This document shows, piece after piece, positions 1-5,088 of a stretch of 5,150 nt of DNA. A model generated the notes under the pieces. The model had not been told where the DNA came from. It did no database searches and saw only the letters and a program-made list of their open reading frames with translations. Every line of letters starts with the position of its first letter. The stretch's first letter is position 1. This stretch comes from an uncultured bacterium. GTDB lineage: Bacteria; Bacillota; Clostridia; Lachnospirales; Lachnospiraceae. A program made the position numbers and the translations under genes. The stretch spans positions 1-5,150 of the forward strand of contig CAJMRM010000075.1 of the NCBI GenBank assembly GCA_905215775.1, in the 5' to 3' direction.

Positions 1-2
1 AT

Positions 3-74
3 GTCCTCTATATGGATAAAAATCGTCCGTTACCTCAAGGGGACACTTTCGATCTTAATAACAATCACTCATGA
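3..74 (+). CDS. Possible C-terminal tail of an upstream gene (partial, 5' end outside window)
   Basis: This frame is open from the left edge of the window to a TGA at 72-74. It encodes 23 residues, including MDKNRPLPQGDTFDL, ending in three Asn, His and Ser. The polar, low-bias composition reads like a protein tail, and a strong RNA fold begins immediately after the stop, as a 3' UTR would. I do not recognise the family. Against it: the stretch is very short, another frame (1-138, from the ATG at position 1) is also open, and chance open stretches of this size are common. Only sequence to the left would settle it. Confidence 0.25.
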   Translation, partial: VLYMDKNRPLPQGDTFDLNNNHS

Positions 75-181
75 GCGGCAGTCGCCAAGGTCTCGTGCAG
101 GCACGGACTTTGGTTCTTGCCCGCGTAAATCAAAGTAGACAACACAATGCGAACCATTGTGCCGCCTGCTTTTTGACTGTC
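75..181 (+). ncRNA. Candidate structured RNA (three-way-junction fold) of unknown function
   Basis: Three helices fit together on the + strand. Bases 77-83 (GGCAGTC) can pair with 175-181 (GACTGTC), 7 pairs with one G-U. Directly stacked on this, 84-97 pairs with 102-114: 13 pairs including two G-U, one bulged T at 93 and a CAGG loop. A second hairpin pairs 143-149 (CACAATG) with 155-161 (CATTGTG) around a CGAAC loop. Two G-U pairs in the long hairpin would become A-C mismatches on the other strand, which favours + strand transcription. An alternative pairing of 107-112 with 131-136 (ACTTTG/CAAAGT) would open the long hairpin, so a switch is conceivable. A five-T run sits at 170-174. It matches no RNA family I can name. 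It could be a 3' UTR structure, a regulatory RNA, or a mobile-element end. No promoter was identified. Confidence 0.3.
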
Positions 182-303
182 CCGATTTAACTTAGATGGC
201 TCCAATACGGCGCGTCTTTTAGCGACAAACGCTATATTGAGCTTTTTGTGGTTAAAAAAGATTGTATTTCTATGTATTTTGTGATACGAATTATGAAGCG
301 GAC

Positions 304-331
304 AAAAACGGACCGGACAGCAGCCCGGCCC
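304..331 (-). terminator. Intrinsic terminator of the small membrane-protein gene
   Basis: Read on the minus strand, GGGCCGG (331-325) pairs with CCGGTCC (316-310) as 7 pairs including one G-U, around an 8-base loop. One G then follows, and then five T (308-304). It begins only 4 bases after the stop codon at 336-338. Position, stem and T-run are all canonical for a Rho-independent terminator. There is no T-run on the + side, so it acts in one direction only. Confidence 0.8.
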
Positions 332-335
332 ACTC

Positions 336-767
336 TTATCCCGTTCCTTTTTCCCTCAGCTTACAGCCGGCAAATGTAACGTCGACCATAAGAATAAAGC
401 CAGCGGCATGGGCGGGGAAAACACCATGGCTCCAGCTTGTTAAACGGAAACCAAGGTTCAGCACAGGCAGGTAAAAAAGCTGTGTCCAGATCCAAATGCC
501 ATTGGGCCAGTAGGAATGGAGGACCAGTATCTGAATGCCGACCAGTACCAGGTCTAAAGCTGCGATCAGATTCAGGAAAATAACGATCTGCTTTGTCCTT
601 TTTCCGTTTCCGTTCATGAGGAATCCGAGGAAGCCCCAGGCAGACAGGAAAGCGAGGGAGATCACCCAGTACGGCAGAGAGGAATACAGACTAGTGGACA
701 TATGCCAGTCCTGTATGCGGCCGACAGCAAAAGGCAGTGCGCCTAAAATAAGTAAAGCAGCAGCCAT
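336..767 (-). CDS. Small polytopic membrane protein, function unknown
   Basis: Encodes about 143 residues, rich in Leu, Ile, Phe and Trp, with four or five likely membrane segments. Counting from the upstream ATG at 782, these lie at about residues 6-22, 37-56, 65-88, perhaps 99-113, and 121-139. A short basic loop (NGNGKRTKQ) separates segments two and three, and the C-terminus (CKLREKGTG) is charged. No catalytic or binding motif is visible and I do not recognise the family. Start choice: the ATG at 782 has no Shine-Dalgarno sequence and would lie only about 13 bases from the predicted transcription start. The in-frame ATG five codons later (765-767) is preceded by GGCGGGA at a suitable distance, so I prefer it. 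The gene is monocistronic: its own promoter (802-830) and terminator (304-331) flank it closely. That tight flanking is the best evidence that it is real. Confidence 0.7.
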   Translation of the reverse strand: MAAALLILGALPFAVGRIQDWHMSTSLYSSLPYWVISLAFLSAWGFLGFLMNGNGKRTKQIVIFLNLIAALDLVLVGIQILVLHSYWPNGIWIWTQLFYLPVLNLGFRLTSWSHGVFPAHAAGFILMVDVTFAGCKLREKGTG

Positions 768-801
768 TGTACATCCCGCCATCGTTTATTTTTATACTTT
801 T

Positions 802-830
802 ATTATACATTGCCATGGAATTCCCTGCAA
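802..830 (-). promoter_or_regulatory. Sigma-A-type promoter for the membrane-protein gene
   Basis: On the minus strand, TTGCAG (830-825) and a perfect TATAAT (807-802) are separated by exactly 17 bases. The -35 matches consensus at three of six positions (TTG). Transcription would start near 795, giving a 5' leader of about 28 bases to the ATG at 767. Confidence 0.6.
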
Positions 831-875
831 CAGAAGCTGGTGCTCTGCACACATGTATGTACCTGTTACGCAAAT

Positions 876-880
876 GGAGG
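876..880 (+). promoter_or_regulatory. Strong ribosome binding site (GGAGG) for the 43-residue ORF
   Basis: A GGAGG lies 9 bases before the ATG at 890-892. This is near-ideal, and it fixes the start of the small ORF at 890 rather than at the longer in-frame ATG near 767, which has no such signal. Confidence 0.6.
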
Positions 881-889
881 TATACACCA

Positions 890-1021
890 ATGAAAAAGAA
901 AAATAGTCCGGACGATCATATACAAGGCTGTGGACCCCATGGGGTCGGGAACGGGGAGGCGAGAGCATCCCTGGGTCTGGACAGCCGGACAGATGCGGCT
1001 GAAATAAATGCCGCGTATTGA
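890..1021 (+). CDS. Small hypothetical protein, 43 residues
   Basis: The protein starts MKKKNSPDDHIQGCGPHG and ends DAAEINAAY. It has a basic start, a Gly-rich middle with one Cys (C14) and two His (H10, H17), and an acidic, Ala-rich end. There is no membrane segment or signal peptide. The main support is the GGAGG site 9 bases upstream and the location 37 bases before the 307-residue cysteine-rich protein on the same strand, which suggests co-transcription. I do not recognise a family. The Cys/His residues might bind a metal or redox centre, but one Cys is thin evidence. It could instead be a leader peptide for the downstream gene, or a chance ORF with a lucky ribosome binding site. The coding DNA contains a perfect 14-bp palindrome (933-946). 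Confidence 0.5.
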   Translation: MKKKNSPDDHIQGCGPHGVGNGEARASLGLDSRTDAAEINAAY

Positions 1022-1058
1022 GCGGAATGCCGATTTTACATAAAAGGAGAGACCACAT

Positions 1059-1982
1059 ATGTCACAGGATAGAATCAGCTCCGGGAAAACAACGGCGTAC
1101 TTCCATCTTCCGGGCCTGTTTGAGTTTTATGAGCTGTACAAGAGATTTCTGCCGTTATTTTTTGAACATAGGGAATATTTTTACGAATGGTGCAAAATCG
1201 GCTCCATATACGGTGCTCCGGCGGGATGCATCTGGGGAGGGGGCCGTGTCGGGGAAGGAGACCAGGATCCGGGAGAGGTCCTGGCGCTGCTGGAGAAGTT
1301 CGGGATCTCTGCCCGTCTGACCTTCAGCAATTCCCTGCTTAGGGAGGAGCATCTTGCGGACCGGAAATGCAACGCCCTCTGCGCCATGTTCGAAAAGGGC
1401 GGGAAAAGGAAAAACGGCGTCATCGTCCATTCGGAGCTTTTGCTGGAGTATTTAAAAAAGAAATATCCAGGCCTTTATTTTGTTTCCTCCACCACAAAGG
1501 TACTGACAGATTTTGACCGGTTCACAGAGGAGATCGACCGGGAGGAGTTTCGCTATGCGGTGCCGGATTTCCGGCTGAATAAGGCCCTTGACCAATGGGA
1601 TACACTGTCAGAACGCCAGAAGGCCAAGGTGGAATTCCTGTGCAACGAATGCTGTTTCTATGGATGCAGGGACAGGAAACGCTGTTACGAGGCTGTCAGC
1701 CGGAAAAATCTCGGGGAGGACGGTCCGGAGCACTGCTGTATGGCTCCCGGCGCGGGGGAGGGCTACCGGTTTTCCAGGGCCATGGAAAATCCGGGCTTCA
1801 TCGGAATAGACGAGATCCGGAACGTCTATCTTCCCATGGGCTTTTTTAACTTTAAGATCGAAGGCCGGGGACTGGGAAACGCCCTGATCCTGGAGTTCCT
1901 TCTTTATTACATGACCAGGCCGGAATACCAGATCCATGTGAGAGAGGAAATGTATCTGGATAATATGCTGGATCTGTTTTAA
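1059..1982 (+). CDS. Peptidase-U32-like, cysteine-rich (putative Fe-S) protein
   Basis: Encodes 307 residues, soluble, with no signal peptide. The start is supported by AGGAG (1045-1049) 9 bases upstream. The layout fits a TIM-barrel protein of the U32 / UbiU-UbiV type: an early IYGAPAGCIWGGGR segment (50-63), a strand ending LTFSNSLL (87-94), then VIVHSELLLEYLKKKYPGLY (121-140), FVSSTTKVL (141-149) and YAVPDFRLNK (166-175). A cysteine cluster follows (C195, C198, C199, C203, C209, C226, C227), then FKIEGRG (265-271). A KIEGR motif after a cysteine set is typical of U32-like proteins. In UbiU/UbiV, RlhA and TrhP these cysteines bind or are thought to bind 4Fe-4S, and the proteins act in oxygen-independent hydroxylation rather than proteolysis. 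Here the spacing (C-x2-CC-x3-C-x5-C-x16-CC) is my reading and differs from the canonical set. At about 307 residues it is a single-domain form. The substrate is unknown; it may modify RNA or a cofactor. The partner is probably the 43-residue ORF just upstream. The fold assignment is by motif only. Confidence 0.65.
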   Translation: MSQDRISSGKTTAYFHLPGLFEFYELYKRFLPLFFEHREYFYEWCKIGSIYGAPAGCIWGGGRVGEGDQDPGEVLALLEKFGISARLTFSNSLLREEHLADRKCNALCAMFEKGGKRKNGVIVHSELLLEYLKKKYPGLYFVSSTTKVLTDFDRFTEEIDREEFRYAVPDFRLNKALDQWDTLSERQKAKVEFLCNECCFYGCRDRKRCYEAVSRKNLGEDGPEHCCMAPGAGEGYRFSRAMENPGFIGIDEIRNVYLPMGFFNFKIEGRGLGNALILEFLLYYMTRPEYQIHVREEMYLDNMLDLF

Positions 1983-2012
1983 GTGCGGCCTGTAAAACGG
2001 CGGAAAATCCAC

Positions 2013-2041
2013 TTGCAGCCTTTTTATGGATGCGCTAAAAT
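2013..2041 (+). promoter_or_regulatory. Putative promoter of the MATE-NCS2 operon
   Basis: TTGCAG (2013-2018) and TAAAAT (2036-2041) are separated by 17 bases. The -35 matches consensus at three positions and the -10 at five. Transcription would begin near 2048, about 27 bases before the MATE start. The -35 hexamer is identical to that of the 802-830 promoter. There is no convincing terminator between the preceding stop (1982) and this site, so read-through from the upstream gene is also possible. Confidence 0.4.
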
Positions 2042-2074
2042 AAACCGGGAAATTAAAAGGAAGCGAGGCGTCAT

Positions 2075-3436
2075 ATGGGAACGGATATGACAAAGGGACG
2101 GCCCCTGCCGGTCCTTCTGCGGTTTACCATACCGCTTTTACTGGGAAACCTTTTCCAGCAGTTTTATAATATGGCCGATACGATCATCGTGGGCCGGTAT
2201 GTGGGAGCCGGAGCCCTGGCGGCTGTGGGCTCCACCGGGATCATCATGTTTCTGATCACAGGCTTTGCCCAGGGACTCACCTCCGGCTTTACGATCCTGA
2301 CGGCCCAGCGGTATGGAGCCGGAGATACGGCCGGTGTAAAGCGGAGCGTTTCCGCGGGGATCTTTCTCTCAGCCGTCACAACAGTGGTCCTCACAGGCTT
2401 TTTCCTGGCGGTCATGGATCCGCTCCTTCGTCTCATGCAGACTCCGGAGGACATTTTCCGGGAGGCGGGCCGGTATATCAGGATCATTGCCGCAGGAACG
2501 GCGGCCTGTGTATTCTATAACCTGTTTTCTGCCTTTCTGAGGGCGGTGGGAAACAGCCGGGTCCCGTTGTTTTTTCTGGTCTTTTCCGCCTGCTTAAACG
2601 TGGCGCTGGATCTGGCGCTGATCGTGGGCGGAGGCATGGGCGTGGAAGGCGCAGCTCTGGCAACGGTGCTTTCCCAGGCAGTATCGGCAGTATTATGCGG
2701 CGGATATAGTTTCTTAAAAACGCCGGATCTGACGCCGGGAGCCGGTCAGTGGCGTCCCCGCAGAGGAGACGTCAGACGGGAGCTGTCCATCGGCATTCCC
2801 ATGGCTCTGCAGTTTGCCATCACAGCCTCCGGGGGCATGGTCATGCAGTCGGCTGTGAACCAGTTCGGTTCCCTGGCGGTGGCGGCCTATACGGCGGCCG
2901 GAAAGCTGGAGACCTTGGTGGAGCAGGGAATGATCGCCCTGGGCCAGGCCATGGCCTCCTATGCGGGCCAGAATTTTGGAAAAGGGGATCTGGACCGGGT
3001 AAAAAAGGGAGTCCGGGCGGGAATGACCGTAACAGTGGTCTATGCGGTTCTGGCGGCAGTCCTGGGGACTGTATTCCTGCGTCCGGCCATGGGCCTGTTT
3101 TTTGCAGGCGATATAAGCGCCATGATGCCCTGGGCCAGGACCTATATGAACATCTGTGTGGTGTTTTTTATCCCGTTGGGTGCGATTTTTGTATACAGGA
3201 ACGTGATGCAGGGCTGCGGATACGGCTTCCTGCCCATGGCTGGTGGGATCGCAGAGCTGCTGGCAAGGCTGGTGACGGCGGTCCTTGCCATGAAAATAGG
3301 AAGCTACGTTCTGACGTGCTTCTGCCATCCGGCGGCATGGACGGCGGCAGCCTTGTTTTTGTGGGCCTCCTATGAGTGCGTGATAAGAAAGGCAGAGAGG
3401 GAGAAGAGGGCTGAGGATCCCCCAGCTGCATTTTAA
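2075..3436 (+). CDS. MATE family efflux transporter (DinF/NorM-like)
   Basis: Encodes 453 residues, the usual length for bacterial MATE proteins, with about 12 membrane segments. It exports drugs or metabolites across the cytoplasmic membrane in exchange for Na+ or H+. Visible landmarks: the TM1 signature GNLFQQFYNMADTIIVGR (24-41), with D35 at the place of the cation-linked Asp; LNVALD (174-179), whose N175 and D179 match the Asn/Asp pair of the archaeal PfMATE N-lobe; the second-half repeat GQNFGKGDLDRVKKG (298-312); and YRNVMQGCGYG (374-384) in the C-lobe. The N-terminus MGTDMTKGRP is typical of clostridial members. A purine-rich AAAAGGAAG (2055-2063) lies a little far (11 bases) from this ATG, so the ATG at 2087 (M5) is a possible alternative start. 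The substrate cannot be read from sequence. The NCS2 permease follows after 18 bases, so they form an operon. Confidence 0.93.
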   Translation: MGTDMTKGRPLPVLLRFTIPLLLGNLFQQFYNMADTIIVGRYVGAGALAAVGSTGIIMFLITGFAQGLTSGFTILTAQRYGAGDTAGVKRSVSAGIFLSAVTTVVLTGFFLAVMDPLLRLMQTPEDIFREAGRYIRIIAAGTAACVFYNLFSAFLRAVGNSRVPLFFLVFSACLNVALDLALIVGGGMGVEGAALATVLSQAVSAVLCGGYSFLKTPDLTPGAGQWRPRRGDVRRELSIGIPMALQFAITASGGMVMQSAVNQFGSLAVAAYTAAGKLETLVEQGMIALGQAMASYAGQNFGKGDLDRVKKGVRAGMTVTVVYAVLAAVLGTVFLRPAMGLFFAGDISAMMPWARTYMNICVVFFIPLGAIFVYRNVMQGCGYGFLPMAGGIAELLARLVTAVLAMKIGSYVLTCFCHPAAWTAAALFLWASYECVIRKAEREKRAEDPPAAF

Positions 3437-3454
3437 CCAGGAAAGGATAAGAGT

Positions 3455-4786
3455 ATGAAGAACAGTGAATGCGGTATCAGCAACATATACAGGCTGGACG
3501 GGAGGGTGCCTCTTTTAAAGGCAGTGCCCTTTGGACTCCAGCATATTCTGGCCATGTTTGTGTCGAATCTGACGCCGATCACGATCATCGCGGCCGCAGG
3601 AGGGCTTTCCCAGGCAGAGGTCGCCGTTCTGCTGCAGAACGCCATGCTGGTGGCCGGGATCGCAACGCTGATCCAGTTGTTTCCGGTCTGGAGGATCGGT
3701 TCCAGGCTTCCGATCGTCATGGGTGTCAGCTTTACGTTTGTTACGGTGCTGAGCACCGTGGCGGCCAGCTACGGATATCCGGCCGTCATAGGCGCAGTGA
3801 TCTGCGGCGGAGTCTTTGAGGGCGTCATCGGCCTGTTTGCCAGATACTGGAGAAAGATCATTGCCCCTGTGGTCGCCTCATCGGTGGTGATCGCCATAGG
3901 ATATTCCCTGTTTACGGTGGGGGCCAGATCCTTTGGAGGCGGCTATGCGGAGGATTTCGGCTCGGCCTCCAATCTGCTTCTGGGAGCTGTCACACTGGCA
4001 GTCTGCCTGGGCTGGAACATCCTGGCACGGGGATATCTGAAGCAGCTGTCTGTGCTGGCAGGACTTGTGGTGGGATATATCCTGGCAGTGTTTATGGGCA
4101 AGGTGGATCTGTCAGTGATCTTTTCAGAGGGAATTGTTTCCCTGCCGGCGCTTCTGCCCTTTGCACCGGAATTCCATATGGGAGCCATTTTTTCCGTTGC
4201 CATTATCTTTATGGTTTCTGCGGCAGAAACCATCGGGGACACGACTGCCATGGTCTCCGGAGGACTGGGCCGGGAGATCACCTCAAAGGAGATTTCCGGT
4301 TCCCTGGCCTGCGACGGCTTTGCTTCTACCGTTTCTGCCCTGTTCGGATGCCCTCCGGTGACCTCATTTTCCCAGAATGTGGGACTCGTGAACATGACGA
4401 AGGTCGTAAACCGCTTTACCATTGCCACCGGGGCCGGCTGTATGCTGCTGGCTGGATTCCTGCCACCAGTGGGGAACTTTTTTGCATCCCTCCCGGAATC
4501 TGTTCTGGGCGGGTGCACGATCATGATGTTCGGGACCATCATGGTATCGGGGATCCAGATGCTTTCCAGGGCTGGATTTACCCAGCGGAACATGACCATC
4601 GCCGCCCTGTCGCTCTCTGTGGGCATCGGCTTTACTGCGGCCAGTGAGATCGACCTGTGGCGGATCTTCCCGGAGGTGGTCCAGTCCGTATTTTCCGCCA
4701 ATGTGGTAGCTGTGGTGTTTGTCGTATCCATCCTGCTGAATCTGATCCTGCCGGAGGACATGGAGCTGGAGCGGATCCAGGGGTAG
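3455..4786 (+). CDS. NCS2 family nucleobase:cation symporter (xanthine/urate-type permease)
   Basis: Encodes 443 residues, full length for the NCS2 (NAT) family, with about 14 membrane segments. It imports a purine base with H+ or Na+. Family landmarks: Q29-H30 in TM1 (GLQHILAMF); the TM3 motif MGVSFTFV (89-96); E258 and D262 in AAETIGD; D287 in ACDGFAS; and the NAT signature QNVGLVNMTK (307-316). E258, D287, Q307 and N308 correspond to E. coli XanQ E272, D304, Q324 and N325. Gln at the first signature position points to xanthine or urate rather than uracil carriers, which have Glu there. The residue aligning with XanQ N93 is S92, a position linked to xanthine versus wider urate specificity, so the exact substrate is open. 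AAAGGA (3442-3447) lies 7 bases before the ATG. It is probably co-transcribed with the MATE gene. Confidence 0.92.
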   Translation: MKNSECGISNIYRLDGRVPLLKAVPFGLQHILAMFVSNLTPITIIAAAGGLSQAEVAVLLQNAMLVAGIATLIQLFPVWRIGSRLPIVMGVSFTFVTVLSTVAASYGYPAVIGAVICGGVFEGVIGLFARYWRKIIAPVVASSVVIAIGYSLFTVGARSFGGGYAEDFGSASNLLLGAVTLAVCLGWNILARGYLKQLSVLAGLVVGYILAVFMGKVDLSVIFSEGIVSLPALLPFAPEFHMGAIFSVAIIFMVSAAETIGDTTAMVSGGLGREITSKEISGSLACDGFASTVSALFGCPPVTSFSQNVGLVNMTKVVNRFTIATGAGCMLLAGFLPPVGNFFASLPESVLGGCTIMMFGTIMVSGIQMLSRAGFTQRNMTIAALSLSVGIGFTAASEIDLWRIFPEVVQSVFSANVVAVVFVVSILLNLILPEDMELERIQG

Positions 4787-4794
4787 CGGAGACA

Positions 4795-4817
4795 GGCAGC
4801 CTGTTTTTCGGGCTGCC
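4795..4817 (+). terminator. Hairpin just after the permease gene, possible weak terminator
   Basis: A perfect 7-bp stem, GGCAGCC (4795-4801) with GGCTGCC (4811-4817), closes a 9-base loop and begins 8 bases after the TAG stop. The five-T run is in the loop, not after the stem, and the following bases (GCGATAGC) are not T-rich. It is therefore not a canonical intrinsic terminator. It may terminate inefficiently or protect the transcript's 3' end. Confidence 0.35.
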
Positions 4818-4954
4818 GCGATAGCTATGAGAAAATCGCGCAGCGTGCTTCTTATGGTTTATGTGGAATGGCTCTGGGGGCGGAAAAGAAAAAATTCAAA
4901 AAATAGCACTCACCTATTGATAATGGAAGTCGATTTTTGTCCTGTCTTGTGTAT

Positions 4955-4986
4955 CCCGGAAGTGCCTGTTTTACAGGCTTTCCGGG
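4955..4986. repeat. Near-perfect inverted repeat (13 bp stem, 3-base loop)
   Basis: CCCGGAA (4955-4961) pairs with TTCCGGG (4980-4986) and GCCTGT (4964-4969) pairs with ACAGGC (4973-4978). GT against T forms a small internal bulge, and the loop is TTT. No T-run follows on either strand, so it is not a terminator. A dyad this long in noncoding DNA beside a mobile-element gene suggests a recombinase or regulator binding site, a folded leader in front of tnpV, or an element end. Confidence 0.7.
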
Positions 4987-5029
4987 GCATCAGTCATTTT
5001 GTCTGGTATTGTAAAGCAGTGTCAGATTT

Positions 5030-5047
5030 GTCGTAAATGTCGTAAAT
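5030..5047. repeat. Tandem 9-mer, two perfect copies of GTCGTAAAT
   Basis: GTCGTAAAT at 5030-5038 is immediately repeated at 5039-5047. It lies about 40 bases before the tnpV start. Short direct repeats of this kind near mobile-element ends often bind integrase arms or plasmid-type initiators. That role is inference here. Confidence 0.6.
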
Positions 5048-5088
5048 TTGTGGTCAAAAAATGATGAGAAATGGAGAGTGCTAATAAA

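Larger units (their letters stand above)
4818..5088. other. Gene-poor junction between the permease operon and a mobile element
   Basis: These 270 bases hold no gene I can support. A 69-codon open frame (4827-5036) has no ribosome binding site and runs straight through the inverted repeat at 4955-4986, so I treat it as chance. Base composition shifts here from GC-rich coding DNA to A/T-rich sequence (for example AAAAGAAAAAATTCAAAAAAT around 4884-4904). A weak promoter-like pair, TTCAAA (4895-4900) and GATAAT (4919-4924) with an 18-base spacer, points toward tnpV. The inverted repeat and tandem 9-mer described separately lie within it. The boundary of the mobile element is probably in this interval, but I cannot place it to the base. 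Confidence 0.4.

Noticed and set aside
65..300. Long open stretch on the minus strand (ends at a TGA at 65-67)
   Set aside because: No ATG with a ribosome binding site supports it: the only ATG gives about 31 codons. The same bases form the + strand RNA fold. It may deserve a homology search but is not callable.
535..906. 123-codon + strand frame across the small membrane-protein gene
   Set aside because: The minus-strand gene has a promoter, terminator and membrane-protein composition; this frame is its antisense.
995..1014. GCGGC/GCCGC hairpin at the end of the 43-residue ORF
   Set aside because: It has only 5 pairs with a 10-base loop and no T-run, so it is not distinguishable from chance.
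1230..1260. G-rich runs that might form a G-quadruplex
   Set aside because: They are explained by Gly-rich codons (GWGGGRVGEG region is coding), with only three runs of four or more G.
1981..2030. Possible terminator between the U32-like gene and the MATE gene (TTTTT at 2021-2025)
   Set aside because: No stable stem precedes the T-run; only a 5-bp AAGTG/CACTT pairing with a large loop was found.
1608..2093. 161-codon minus-strand frame overlapping the U32-like gene
   Set aside because: It lies antisense to the U32-like gene, with no recognisable motif. The + strand gene has a good ribosome binding site and family motifs.
2714..3328. 204-codon minus and 208-codon plus (2749-3375) frames inside the MATE gene
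   Set aside because: Both are out-of-frame readings of a GC-rich membrane-protein gene, with low-complexity His/Gly/Arg composition.
3943..4761. 272-codon open frame on the minus strand across the NCS2 gene
   Set aside because: It is a shadow of the strongly supported permease gene. Its composition (Arg, Pro, Ser, Thr rich) is that of an antisense frame and it has no ribosome binding site or motif.
4827..5036. 69-codon open frame after the permease
   Set aside because: It has no ribosome binding site, passes through a long inverted repeat, and resembles no family.
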